The notes under the pieces are model-generated. The model was not told where the DNA came from and searched no databases. It was given only the letters and a program-made list of their open reading frames with translations. 64,000 bases of DNA from Primulina eburnea (taxonomy: Eukaryota; Streptophyta; Magnoliopsida; Lamiales; Gesneriaceae): assembly GCF_022965805.1 (NCBI RefSeq), contig NC_133104.1, forward strand, positions 26,346,069-26,410,068, read 5' to 3'. The position numbers were made by a program, and so were the translations under genes. Position 1 is the first letter of the stretch. Each line of letters begins with the position of its first letter. Of the stretch, positions 10,350 through 22,595 are shown piece by piece.

Positions 10350-10718
10350 TCAGTGAAACAATGTTGGGAATTCTTGTTTCATATCTGATTCAGTCTCCCA
10401 AGTGGCTTCTTCCACGCCATGACGAGTCCATTGAACTTTCACAAGAGAAATCGTCTTTGTTCTGAGCTGTTTTTCTTTACGATCGATAATCCGGATCGGT
10501 TTCTCGACATAACTCAATGTCTCATCCAGCTCGGTCTCGTCTGGCTGAATCACGTGAGAATCATCAGGAAGATATTTACGCAGCATCGATACATGAAAGA
10601 CATCATGTATTCCAGATAATGAAGGCGGTAATGCAATTCGATAGGCACGATCTCCTATCTTTTCTAGAATCTCATAAGGACCAACATATCTCGGAGACAA
10701 TTTTCCTTTCTTGCCAAA
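10350..10718 (-). pseudogene. Gypsy-A pol C-terminus: GPY/F region and chromodomain
   Basis: The frame from 10700 down to the stop at 10350 (116 codons) starts inside the integrase C-terminal region: LSPRYVGPYEILEKIG is the GPY/F-type module, followed by FHVSMLRKYLPD. The end, from about YVEKPIRIIDRKEKQ to WTRHGVEEATWE and FPTLFH, fits a chromodomain that in chromoviruses directs integration toward heterochromatin. A TGA at 10719-10721 (CGA in related copies) separates it from the rest of integrase in the same frame. A PPT follows 85 bp downstream. Confidence 0.88.
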
Positions 10719-11903
10719 TCAGACAACACCTCTGAAAGGAGAAATTTTTAGGAATACTCGGTCTCCTACCTCAAATTCCAACAGTCGTCGTCTGAGGTTG
10801 GCATATTTGGCTTGTCTATCCTGGGCTGCCTTCATTTTCTTCTGAATAAGTTTCACTTTTTCAGTCATATCTCTGATCATATCAGGTCCAGTCTCAGGAA
10901 CTTCAGAGATATCATCCCAATACAATGGGGATCTGCATTTCTTTCCGTACAACGCTTCGAATGGAGCCATCTCAATACTCGTCTGATAGCTATTGTTGTA
11001 CGAAAATTCACAAAGAGGCAATGCATTTTGCCAGTTAGTGCTAAAATCAAGCACCACAGCTCTCAGCATATCTTCCACTGTCTGAATCGTCCGCTCTGAC
11101 TGTCCGTCAGTCTGTGGATGATATGCGGTACTTAAATGTAACTTCGTACCGAGAGCTTGCTGCAAACTCTGCCAGAAGTGCGAAGTAAATTGAGGATCAC
11201 GATCTGAAACAATCGACTTCGGCACTCCATGCAATCTAATCACTTCCTTGACATAGATATCTGCCATCTGATCATATCTATACGTCATTTTGTATGGAAT
11301 AAAACAAGCGGATTTGGTCAATCTGTCAATCACGACCCAAATTGCATCACAACATCTGGAGGATCTCGGTAACTGCGTTACAAAGTCCATGGAAATGTGA
11401 TCCCATTTCCATTCAGGAATGGACAAACTCTGCAACAATCCTCCTGGTTTCTTTCTTTCAGCTTTCACCTGTTGGCAATTCAGACACTTGGCTACAAATT
11501 TTGTCACGTCAGATTTCATTTGTTTCCACCAATACTGTGTCTTTAAATCGTTATACATTTTCCTGCCACCAGGATGAATGCTAAAACGACTGTTGTGCGC
11601 TTCTGACAGTATTCGCTGTCTCAAATTTGAAACATTTGGCACAACAAGATGATTATTCACATACAAAATGCCATTTCTCACCTGATATTCCGATCGATGT
11701 CCCGCTCTGACCATAGCAATCTTATTCTGTATGTTCTGATCAACCTTCTGTGCCTCTTTGATTTTCACTATCAATGCCGGCTCAGCTCGAATCGCACATA
11801 ATCTCAGAGGCTAGCAATCTGTTTCAAAAGTTAATCCAGACAAACAGCAGTCTTCTATCAAATTCGATACACCTATTGTCGATAAGGATAGTGCACATAC
11901 CTT
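10719..11903 (-). pseudogene. Gypsy-A pol: integrase
   Basis: The main open segment runs from 11774 to 10719 (351 codons). The zinc-binding HHCC module is visible (IHPGG...[16 protein letters not shown]), then the catalytic core with MDFVTQLPRS...VIDRLTKSACF (Asp), VSDRDPQFTS (Asp) and [10 protein letters not shown] (Glu), and a C-terminal VGDRVFLKISPFRGVV. It joins 3'-processed cDNA ends to target DNA. A stop codon lies at 11811-11813 in the RNase H-integrase linker and another at 10719-10721. The catalytic triad appears intact, but the polyprotein cannot be read through. Confidence 0.9.
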
Positions 11904-12185
11904 TCAACTCAGCGCATCTGCTGCTGCATTGGACTTCCCTGGATAGTATTTGATTTCACAATCAAAGTCTTTCAGTAAATCCAGCCATCTCCGCTGTCTC
12001 ATATTCAGCTCTGATTGCGAAAACAGATATTTCAAGCTTTTATGATCAGAATATATATCATATCTCTCACCGTAGAGATAATGCCGCCATATCTTCAATG
12101 CAAAGACTATGGCTGCCAATTCAAGATCATGAATTGGATATCGAGATTCATGGGGTTTCAGCTGTCTCGAGGCATAAGCAATCAC
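11904..12185 (-). pseudogene. Gypsy-A pol: RNase H (active site partly deleted)
   Basis: 93 codons with [38 protein letters not shown] and [10 protein letters not shown], typical of Ty3 RNase H. Compared with Gypsy-C (36465-36674), a block of roughly 60 bp near 12195 is missing. It encodes the first strand with CDAS, which holds the first catalytic Asp. The deletion also shifts the frame relative to RT. A TGA at 11904-11906 replaces the expected CGA after DALS. Confidence 0.87.
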
Positions 12186-14001
12186 ATGCCCCCGCTGAAG
12201 GAATCGTTAACACAGGCGCACTGGTCAATCTCTTTTTCAATTCCAGAAAACTGGATTCACACTCTTCTGCCCAAATAAACGGAGCATTCTTCTGAGTCAA
12301 CTGCGTAATCGGTTTGGCAATACTCGAAAAATCTTTAATGAATCGACGATAATATCCCGCCAAACCCATAAAACTGCGAATCTCCGGCACAGATGTAAGT
12401 CTCGGCCAACTAATCACCGCTTCAACCTTACTGGGATCAACTGATATACCGTCTCCCGATATAATGTGACCCAAAAACACAACCTGTTTCAGCCAAAACT
12501 TGCATTTCGACAATTTAGCATACAGTTTATCTACCCTCAAAATGCTCAAAACAGTCCTCAGATGATTAACATGCTCAATCATATTCTTTGAATAAATCAA
12601 TATATCATCAATGAATATGATAACAAAATCATCCAAATATTTCTGAAAGACGCGGTTCATCAATCCCATAAATACCGCCGGTGCATTCGTCAAACCAAAA
12701 GGCATGACAATAAACTCATAGTGTCCATACCTGGTTCTGAATGCTGTCTTAGAGATATCAGAGTCCCTGACTCTCAGTTGATGGTATCCAGATCTCAGAT
12801 CGATCTTGGAGTATACAGATGAACCCTGCAACTGATCAAACAAATCATCAATACGAGGCAATGGATATTTATTCTTTACCGTTGCCTTGTTCAGTTGCCG
12901 ATAGTCGATACAAAGTCTCATCGACCCATCCTTCTTTCTCACGAACATTACTGGAGCACCCCAAGGAGATATACTCGGTCTGATATACCCCTTGGCCAGT
13001 AAATCCTCCAACTGTTCTTTCAATTCTTTCAACTCGATCGGTGCCATCCTGTAAGGAGCCCTAGAAATCGGAACTGTTCCTGGCATTAATTCAATGCTGA
13101 AGTATATCTCTCGAATCGGAGGCAATCCAGGAATCTCAGCTGGAAAGACATCAGCAAATTCACACACCACTGGCAAATCCGCCAATGATGGGCTCGATTT
13201 CAGTAAATCAACTGAATATACCAGGAATCCATCCGCTCTCTTCTGCAATAATCGAGTCATATTCATTGCAGATATTAAAGGAATTCTGGCACGAGAACCC
13301 TTACCATAAAATTTCCACTCCTCAGCCATCTCAGGTCTGAATCGAACTATTTTGTGGAAACAATCGACTGTAGCTCGGTACTTGGTCAACATATCGATAC
13401 CGACAATACAATCAAAATCGGATAAACCAAGCACAATACAGTCTAATTCAATCGTATGCCCATCGTACTGCAGTACACACGATTTAACAGATTTCACTGA
13501 CATCAAACCTGTCCCTAACGGAGACGTGACAGACACTACTGCAGACAATGACTCAATAGACAATGCATGACTCAATGCAAATCTCTCAGAAATAAAGGTA
13601 TGAGATGCACCAGTATCAATCAGTACATATGCAGGATAACCAGAAATAAAACAGTTACCTGCAACTACATCGTCAGGTGCATCATGTGCATGTTCCTCGG
13701 TCAAAGCAAAAACTCTAGCCTGCTCTCTCGGAGGCTGGCTCACTGTCTGGCCCCCTCCTGGCCTCTGCTGTGACTGGGTAGGCGGTGCTGGCTGAAAAGT
13801 ATGAACGGCAGATGGTCGTCGACCTGCCTGAGCCACTGATCCCGATGACTCAGCTGCCTGCGATCCCTGGGCACTCCTCTGGGGACAAACTCGAGCAAAC
13901 TGTCCTTGCTGTCCACAAATACGACAGCTACCAACCACTCCTCGGCACTGATCTGTGGAATGCCTCCCTCCACAGATACCACAGTACGGTCCTGTATAGC
14001 T
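12148..14001 (-). pseudogene. Gypsy-A pol: zinc knuckle, protease, reverse transcriptase
   Basis: The long open stretch begins at 13938 and ends by frameshift at 12148. It holds zinc-knuckle cysteines ([14 protein letters not shown]), a proline- and glutamine-rich linker, an aspartic protease with [13 protein letters not shown], and a full Ty3 [55 protein letters not shown] and the catalytic FIDDILIYS. It shares frame with gag (14778) and is separated from it by a TAG at 14002-14004. The tail after TIPSAG is shifted by the RNase H deletion. RT itself looks intact. Confidence 0.92.
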
Positions 14002-14778
14002 CTAGCCCTGACCGGTCTGTCTAGAGCCACTCGAACTGGACGAGCTAGTTCCAGATTTCTTGAATTGCTTCCCTCTAGTCCTCAAGAAATCCCTCTTCCT
14101 GCTACTGCTACTGCCACCTTCGAATCGAGGAGGTGGTTGTTGCTGTCCCGATACTGGAAGCACAAACGAAGCATCTCTCTGTCTCATCAGACCTGCTTCG
14201 GCTCCCTTGGCTCTATTCAAGGCATCGGTAAAATTATTTGGCCTCACCGTATTCACCAGGGTAAAGATTTCAGGATTTAGGCCATTTATGAACTGATCTG
14301 CAACGGCCTCATCATGTTCAGCTACGTGGGGAGCAAATCTCAGCAGTGTAGAGAACTTAGCCACATAGTCCTCAATGTTTAACTGTCCTTGTCTCAAGTT
14401 CGCAAACTCAGCTCCCTTGTCCTTCCTATAAGATACTGGGAAGAACCGTAGATAAAATTCAGACTAAAACACATTCCAGGTAATGGCCGTACCTCGTTGT
14501 TCCAATGCCCGTTTCGTCGTGATCCACCAGTGTTTAGCCACATCATGCAATTGGTGTCCTATCAGTTTCACCCTCTTTTCCTCAGTATATTCAAAAGATT
14601 CGAACATCGCTTCATTATCGTCCAACCAACTTTCACATTCCACGGAATTCTACGTACCTTTCAAAGTCGGTGGGCGGAAAGATTGAAATCTTTTCAATAA
14701 TTTCTCCATTGGAGTAGGGGTCACATCCATGGGAGGATTCGATGTACTCCCCTGTTCTGGTATCCTTCTCGGAGGCAT
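14002..14778 (-). pseudogene. Gypsy-A gag
   Basis: The start codon at 14778-14776 gives MPPRR, as in the better preserved Gypsy-C gag (40535). Three in-frame TAG codons break it: 14650-14652, 14464-14466 and 14002-14004. The open piece 14397-14002 has the capsid segment GQLNIEDYVAKFSTLLRFAPHVAEHD and a Ser-rich C-terminal region. Gag forms the virus-like particle and binds genomic RNA. The shared frame with pol fits a Tekay-type single gag-pol ORF. Confidence 0.87.
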
Positions 14779-15020
14779 ATCTGAAATCAAAAGGATTAGC
14801 AATCCCAACCCAAAGTTCTATTTCAGTCCTCCTCCGATCATCTTACTGCTGATCCAGAATCGGCTCTGATTCGTTCTCAATAACACATGTTTTCAAATCA
14901 AGTCAGATAAACAGATAAACATGCATTATAAAGCAGTAAATTATGCTAGCAATCAAAAGCAGGAAAGAAAACACATTCTACCCCTCTCACTAGCTCCTAT
15001 CTCAATCTCAAGGATCTATC

Positions 15021-15032
15021 GCTCTGATACCA
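15021..15032 (-). other. Gypsy-A primer binding site
   Basis: Minus strand TGGTATCAGAGC (initiator Met-tRNA complement), five bases inside the right LTR start at 15038. Confidence 0.9.
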
Positions 15033-15037
15033 CCTGT

Positions 15038-15722
15038 TGTGGGGACCCGGACGCTAACCATGTTTTTAATCATCATTGGGACTAATTAATCAATTATAAA
15101 ACAGGGTCTACATTTTTTTTAAATGCGGAACGTAGTGAAATCAAACTAATATACATATCAGTATATAATAAAGTACAAGTCCTGTACCGTCTACAAATCA
15201 GTACAAACTAGGGTTCAACAACTACTATCAAGTGTTTAACCCCTATATACAATCCAAGTCCGGAGCCTCCACTCTAATCACGATCTCTCCTCATCTCCTG
15301 GACCCTGATCCTGTCCCACCTGTTGTCATGTACACATGCAGACAAGACAACAGCCGGATAACTCCGGTGAGAATAAATCCCAGTATAAATCAACGAAACA
15401 TGCAATCATATAAACAAATATAAAGCATGTAATCAGGTAACAGTAATATGTATCCAAATCTGAAACATAATTGCAATTCTAAAATTCAGACTAGACTCAA
15501 TCCTAGTCTAGGGATCCCGCTTTCCAAATGTGGTATTCCTATATCGAATTCCGTAATAGAAGGAACTCCGTTCCTATTACTCGATATAACAAAATATGGT
15601 GTTCCTATATCGAATTCCGTAATAGCAGAATTCCAATTCCTATTACTCGATATAACCAAACATCTGGTGTCCTGACCTATCCGTCATGGACTGTAGCTCT
15701 ATCGCTAATATCCTTATCTTGA
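15038..15722 (-). repeat. Gypsy-A 5' LTR, truncated
   Basis: It matches the left LTR from 8418 to about 9090 (with an 18-bp ATCATCATTGGG-type segment absent from the left copy). It stops at CTTATCTTGA, where the left LTR continues GACATCGTGC. The missing ~1,160 bp include the palindrome array. The join to Copia LTR sequence is within a shared CTTGA (15718-15722). Confidence 0.9.
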
Positions 15723-17220
15723 TTTGATTAATTGGGCTAGTCCAACTAGTTTAATTAATTTAATCAAAGTCCATTAAAACTTTAATTATTTAATATGTTG
15801 GACTTGTACCCTACAAGCCCATTAAACATATTATCCACCATATTTAATTTATTAATTAATCAACTCAACTTTTGAGCTTAATAAATTAATTACATTATAA
15901 ATTCAACATTTGAATTTATTATTCAAATCATAAATTCAACTACTTGAATTTACATCACCTCCAAAATTTAATATTTAATAAACCCAACATTTGAGTTTAA
16001 TAAATTAAATTCTCAAACTTTATAAATTCAACTCCTTGAATTTATTCTCTCAAAATTTAATTATCATAAATTCAACTCCTTGAATTTACTATATAATATA
16101 AATTCAACTTCTTGAATTTATTCTCTCAACGGGAACAAACAATCCAGTACTTGTGTGACCCTCAATGGTTCAGGGATACAGCTAGCCGTGGGTTCACAAC
16201 TCTTTGTGATTCAGGACAGAATCCTTTATTCGGGCTTACCCTAGTTAGCCCCATTCTTTTCATCAACACCTTGATCAAGAATGTCAGAACTCATTTCTGA
16301 TAGTACCCATCGGATCGTGGTAAGAGCGTCTAGTAGCATCGCCCCATGATCCCCTAGGTATCACTGATAGTGCCTGCAAGAACCAATCGATTATGATTAA
16401 CGTACAGTACGGTCCCTTCATCTCATATATCCCAATCAAATTTGCAACCATTGGTTCACCGAGGGTTGCATAATAATTCGATAACTTTGTGATAACTATA
16501 ATAGTGGCATCGCGTGTACTATTTGAGAACTCCTTCTCTAACGTACATCTCATACTCTGGCCAGAGATTCCATGCACTATTATTACTTCAGATTACATAG
16601 GATATCCACACCCGTAGATGAGCGGTGAATCCCCGACTACAATGCACTGGCTCCTATATGTGTCGCAACTGTACCCAACCTCGCCACCTGATGACTCTCC
16701 TGGAGCCGGTAAACGAGTCAAAGCACAGCCCTAGCATATAGAGCCTCAGTGTTGTCCCGGGTCGTAAGGTTTAATGGTGTACAATCATAACCACGGACTT
16801 ATCCTCTCGATGAATGATAACCACTTGGAAAGTCCGAGGGAGGGTTGTTCGGTATAATCATCATATGACTACCCATCTGCATGTTTGGACATCTTTATGC
16901 CCTTACCAAGAAACGCAGTACACAACATCACATATGCTAGTCTCGAGCTCAAGTGGCCTTTATCCCTGTTTTAGGCGGCTGAATCGACTAGGAACGAATT
17001 TAGAATATGCAGTGTTTACAAATGAGTTTCAACATCGAATTACGATTCATTTGTATTAAAGCATAATCAAGGACTTTATCTATGCTGTTTGCATGGGTAT
17101 ACAGATAAAGTATAACAAACCATGAAATAATGAATTATATTAAAATAAAGATTGTTATTTACAACTTGAGTCAATAAAATCCCTAGTCAACAGTTGACTT
17201 GCAGGGCATCTACTCTAACA
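15718..17220 (-). repeat. Copia-A-family LTR segment beyond Gypsy-A
   Basis: This collinear copy of LTR positions 364-1866 (1,503 bp, no net length difference) ends TACTCTAACA at 17220. The next bases (TTTGGTAG) are not a PPT, so 17220 is the outer end of a 5' LTR. It overlaps 240 bp of the segment that precedes Gypsy-A (8178-8417), so it cannot simply be the other half of the interrupted LTR. Confidence 0.9.
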
Positions 17221-17615
17221 TTTGGTAGTAAAAATACTACCCCTTATATTAAAAACACAATATTGGGTTAAACGTTTAATAATATTTCATAGGGATTTTG
17301 TGTTTGATTACATGTGTCTCGTGCCCAAATATCTGGGAAAGTTTAATTTTTTTCATACAAAATCTTGGACGACAATATGGATCATTAAAATCTACACCCA
17401 TGCATAATTTTTTTTCAGAATTTTCTTACCTCCAAACAAATTAATCATGTTTGAGCATGGCTTAAAATAATCCGAATTTTAAGCAGAATCAGCTCATTAA
17501 GTGTAGAACTCAAACTGAACTCCCTTCTTGAATCTCCTTTGCTTCTTATTAATCAAGTCAACAACTGAATTTCTGAATTCCTCACTTGATTTTACTAGAA
17601 ACAAAGAGAGATTAT
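17221..17615. other. Unassigned 395-bp AT-rich segment
   Basis: It lies between the outer end of a Copia LTR (17220) and the outer end of the Copia-B LTR (17616). I see no domain, repeat partner in this window, or RNA gene. The 61-codon frame at 17222-17407 has no recognisable similarity. It may be original host DNA. Confidence 0.5.
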
Positions 17616-19540
17616 TGTTATGAATCGTTTTCTCTTTTCCTCAAACACAGTGGAAGTTTTTATTTTATTTTAACAATCAAGATATTTGGATAATCGTATG
17701 GTTTGGATTGAAAAAACATACATAGGATGTTTGAACGTTTATCTTTAGTGAATTTTCACTTGGCTCCAACTACGTCGGTATAAGCAAATGTAACTCTTGT
17801 CGTAAATCTCACGTACATTCTTCAAGTCTCCTTCTTTGATCTTCAAATCGGGTCCACGACCGGATTATTTGTTCCTCTTCTAACTTGCATTAGAAAATTA
17901 AAGATATTTTACGTTGAGATTAATCAAACAAGAGAAGTCTCAAAATCCTTTGAAAAATCAAAGGTGTAGGCCGGAATTAGGAGAGGAGGAAATGAGGATT
18001 TTCGAAATTGCTTGGAGCCTAGGGTTTCGAAATTTGCATGGATTAATTGTGTTAACAGTAAACCTATTACACATATATATAAGCTTAGGGCCCATTAATT
18101 AAATTAAATACTTAACGAGATTAATCAATTAATTATTTTAGTTCAACTAATTTAATTAATTCATTATTCCTTTAAAGCCTAATTAAGAACCTTAAAAATT
18201 TGTATGTTGGTCTTGTACTCCTACAAGCCCATAATACATACACCTGTTACCTTTAATTTAAATCATTTATAAATTCAACATTTGAATTTAATAATTAAAT
18301 TATAAATTCAACTACTTGAATTTATCACCTCCAAAATTTAGTAGTCATGAATTCAACTCCTTGAATTTATTTATCAATACTTTCTATAAATTCGACTTCT
18401 TGAATTTATTATCTCAATGTTTTATATAAATTCAACTCCTTGAATTTATTATACTTGTGTGACCCTCAATAGTTCAGGGATACAGCTAGCCGTGTATTCA
18501 CAACTCTTTTTTGATTAATGACATAATTCTTTATTCGGGCTTACCCTAATTTGCCCCATTCTATGTATCAACAATTGATAATGAGAAGGTCAGAAATCAT
18601 ATTTCTGATTAAAACCCATCGAATCATGGTAAGAGTGTCTAGTAGCATCGCTCCATGATTCCTTGGGTAACACTGATAGTGCCTGCAAGAACCAGTCAGC
18701 TATGATTAACGTACAGTGTGGCCCCTTCATATCATATATCCCGATAGAATCTGCAATCATGAGTTCATCAAGGGTTGCATAAGAATTCGATAACTGTGTG
18801 ACACATCTTTGATAATAAATAGTTGCATTGCATGTACAATTGGAGAACTTCTTCCCTAATATACATCTCTTACTCTGGCCAGACATTTCATTCACTATTA
18901 TTTCATTAGATCACACAGGATATCCACACCCGTAGGTGAGCGGTGAATTCCCGACTACAATGCACTAATTCCTCTATATGTCGCAACTGTACCCAATCTC
19001 GCCACCTGATGACCCTCCTAGAGTTGGTAAACGAGTCAAAGCACAGCCCTAACATATAGAGCATTAATGTTGTCCCGGGTCGTAAGGACTAATGGTGTAC
19101 AATCACAACCATGGACTTATCCTCTCGATGAATGATAACCACTTGGAAAGTTCTAGGGAGGGCAGTTCGGTATAATCATCATATGACTACCCATATGCAT
19201 GTTTGGACATCTTCATACCCTTACCAAGAAACGCGGTACATAACATCATATATGCTAGTCCCAAGCTCAAGCAACCTTTATCCATGTTTTAGGCGGCTGA
19301 ATCGACTAAGAACGAATTTAGATTATACAGTGTTTACAAATGAGTTTAAAAATCGAATTACGATTCATTTGTATTAAAGTATAATCAAGGTCTTTATCTA
19401 TGTTGATCACATGTGTATACAGATAAAGAAATAACAAACCATGAAATAATGAATTACGTTACAAATAAATATTGTTTATTCCAACTGAGTCAATAAATTC
19501 CCTAGCCAACAATTTGGCTTACATGGCATATACTCTAACA
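17616..19540 (-). repeat. Copia-B 3' LTR
   Basis: 1,925 bp from TGTTATGAATCG to TACTCTAACA. It aligns with the Copia-A LTR along its length but with many substitutions and indels, so it is a separate subfamily. It keeps the 37-bp hairpin (19392-19428) and the AAATTCAA/TTGAATTT dyads. The PPT (ATCTCCCATTTGCCC in plus orientation) follows at 19541. Confidence 0.88.
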
Positions 19541-20074
19541 ATCTCCCATTTGCCCTAGATCCAACTACCCATAACTTTAATCCCATTGCTTTGCGATGCT
19601 TCTCAAACAATGGTCTCGGCAATGGCTTCATAAGTGGATCAGCAACATTTATCTGTAGAGAGGACTCTTTTGACTGATATATTTCCTCTTCTCACAATCT
19701 CCCGGATGATGTGGAACTTCCTCAGTATATGTTTGGATCGCTGATGAGACCTTGGTTCCTTTGTTTGCGCAACGGCACCAGTGTTGTCGTAGTACACCAG
19801 GACTGGATCAAATCCATTAGGAATAACGCCCAAATCTTGGAAAAAATTCTTCACACAAACTATCTCTTTGGCTGCAAGAGATGCAACAATGTATTCAGCT
19901 TCAGTGGTGGAACCCGCAAGTCTTGCATGGAACTTTTCCAAAAGACAGCCGCACCATTAAGCATGAATACAAAACTAGATGTCGATTTCGAATAATCTAC
20001 ATCACATTGGAAGCTAGAATCAGTGTAGCCTTCCAATTTAGTTCTCTACCTCCATAGACCATGAACAAGATCTT
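19541..20074 (-). pseudogene. Copia-B pol: RNase H remnant
   Basis: The open piece 19941-19639 includes [50 protein letters not shown], matching Copia-A RNase H (1881-2453). The conserved CDNTG motif is altered to YDNTG. Flanking sequence matches the same domain in other frames, showing several indels. The remnant runs from the PPT to the LARD insertion point, where sequence like Copia-A 2389-2407 is split. Confidence 0.85.
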
Positions 20075-22590
20075 TGTAACGTCCGAAAAACCAACCTACG
20101 TAAACCACAAACATACAAAATTGTTTTAATTGCTTAATTGTTTTATTTAATTGCTATTAAATGCTTGCACGATATTTATTTTATGATTAGAGGTATGATT
20201 TCATGATTAAATGATAATATGATATGATAGGATTTTACCCGAATATTCGATAATAGGCAAGGGAAAGGAGACCGGGGACGACAAGGACAAGAATATGTAT
20301 TTTTATTTAATTAATGGCAAGGCTTCCTAATATGATTTAAAAATTATTTAATTTTCTTAAAAATGTTGAAGTTCGAATTATTTTACGAGTCAAGCTCGAT
20401 TTTTTCTTGGGAAGACAGTTTTGGACAAACAAGGAGTTTTAAAATATTAAAAATATTATTTTATGGAAACTAATTTTATAAAATTTTATGTTTTAATTAA
20501 TTAAGTGTTATTGGACCCAATTTAATGATTTAAAGAAGACCCAATTATCTTTAAGCTTGCAAGCCCAATACCAAAGTCTATTTAACTATTAATTAAATTA
20601 TAAATAAGTATCCTAGGTCTTCTAAACCTCACAAATCACTCCATCAGCAGACCAAAATTCACCAAGCACACACCTATTTTCAAAATTTGAGAAAGAAAAA
20701 GCTTGTGTTCTTCGTCATCCAGTCGTCCAACGTCGAACCCTCGTCAAAGATCGTATATTCGAGCATTATAAATGCAAAGACACGTTTCCTAAACCCTTTT
20801 AAACATCATACAATATGTGTGTGGTAATTGATTATGCATGAAAAATACTTGGGTTCGATTATTTTATGGTATCATATGTATTTTCAACGTTTTTACGATT
20901 TTACGCTTTTTCTGAAAGAATCGTTATGAACCCAACGGACACGCCACAAATACATGATAAAATATGATTGATTATGATCAAAACATGATAAAATGATAGA
21001 GGAATAATCTGGAAACAGTGGAACAATAAGGAGAGAACCGTGGGAACAATAAGGAGAGTACCATGAGTCTTTTTGTTTTGGTTTGTCAAGGTGCAAGGCT
21101 TTGGTTCTTATGCATGGGGCTTAGGTGTCAACCAGGTCTTGAGGAGGGTTTTTGATGGACGTGGGTCAGCGTCCGGAAGGGCTAGGACCCCTCACGCGCA
21201 TCATTGGAGGAGTTCCATGGAGCAAGCTACTACTAGCGCGACTTGGTGAGGGTGACAGCAGCCAAGGGGGCTTGCTACTGGGGCTGGGTGGCTCAGGGTT
21301 GGTCCTTTAGGGTCCAAGGTTGATGGGAAAGGGCTGGGTCAGGGGATGGAGTGGCTAGCCGCTGGCTCAGAGATCGTGAGAGAACTCAAGGGCGCGCAAG
21401 TGGTGTTTTGAATACAAGTGGCTTGCTACTTGGGTTCAAGGGCTTGGGCTGGTCTGGGTAGAGTCTGGGCATGGTCCAAGGTCAGTGAGGGTCCGATGTG
21501 GTCACTAGTTAAGGGGCTGGAAGAGTCCTAGTGGACTAGGAGAACAGATGCGTGAGTTTCAACCATGCACATGCAGCTTCTGGTGCCTACGTTGCTGGGA
21601 TTGTGCGTGGCTCAGAGGCTCGGGCTGGGGGTGGCTCGGGTTTGGGACTGGTCTAGGGTCAGTAAGGTTGAGAGAGGTCGATGGTTAACCAGCTCGAAGT
21701 GTCCTGGTTGGGTTAGGAGTCTTAGATGTGCAAGGAGACTCACGCACTCACACATGCAGAACTTAGGTCAAGTTTCAGGTGCATTTGAGCGAGCTAGGGG
21801 TAGGTTCTATGCGCTGGGCTTGGTCAAGAATGTGCCTAGTGGGTTGGCTTGGGTTTGGCTCGAGGTGGCTTGGGTGTGGATCGAGTAAATTGGGAGATGG
21901 CTCGGGTGGTTCGATAATAGGTCATATTCAAAAATTTAAAAACTAAAATTAGAACCATGGGTCCACGGGTGTGGTTCATTGCTCTCAAAGGTATAATAAA
22001 TAATAAAAAGGTTATGTTTAAAATTTGGGATCAAAATATTAAGTTTTGGATTAATCCGGGATTTAATCGTCTCACGAAACGTTAATTAAAGAATAAACTG
22101 AAAAGCTTAGGTTTAGGCTTTATAAAATTATGAAAAATTATTTTTAAGTTTAAATAATTTTTTAAGGTAAGCCCATGTCATTAAAAGTGACAAAAAGTTA
22201 AAATCGAGAATTTTTACGTCTAGGGGCAAAACGGTAATTTTACACTTCGGAAAATACGTAAAAGCTTGGCGGCGTTCCGAAGGATCAAAACACATGTTAA
22301 ATGATATTTTATGATATAAAATTATGATTTTGAAGATAATATGTTATTTTATGATTTATGGTAAAGTTGTGTAATTTATACTGTTTACAAATGCTATTTT
22401 TGGGAAGTCGTGATACTTTATGTTTTAAAAGAAAAGAAAAAATATTTTGACGGATGTGAATGACTGTGACATATGATATATGATTTGTGAGGGATCCGTT
22501 TTTGTGAGGATGACGAACTTACAATTTTGTGGGGATAACATGAGGGCCAAGGCCCTAGAGGTACCTCGTATACGGGCCAAGCTCCAGAGG

Positions 22591-22595
22591 GACCC
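22591..22595. other. Target site duplication of Gypsy-B (left)
   Basis: GACCC here is repeated at 26710-26714. The empty site is readable in the other LARD LTR (near 30513), which has GACCC once. Confidence 0.93.

Larger units (their letters stand above)
8418..15722 (-). mobile_element. Gypsy-A: Tekay-like Ty3 chromovirus
   Basis: Minus-strand element: right (5') LTR 15038-15722 (truncated), PBS, gag-pol from 14778 to 10350, PPT, left (3') LTR 8418-10250. The order PR-RT-RNase H-IN-chromodomain identifies a Ty3 chromovirus, closest in style to Tekay/Del. It lies in a Copia-A LTR; the left flank is CATCA but the matching target duplication on the right has been lost. Gag-pol was one frame but now has at least six stop codons and an RNase H deletion, so it is defective. 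Confidence 0.92.

Noticed and set aside
21565..21888. 107-codon open frame in the LARD 5' LTR, and 29424-29717 in the 3' LTR
   Set aside because: The two LTRs do not preserve the same open frame and the translations show no domain. Chance frames in a GC-richer stretch.
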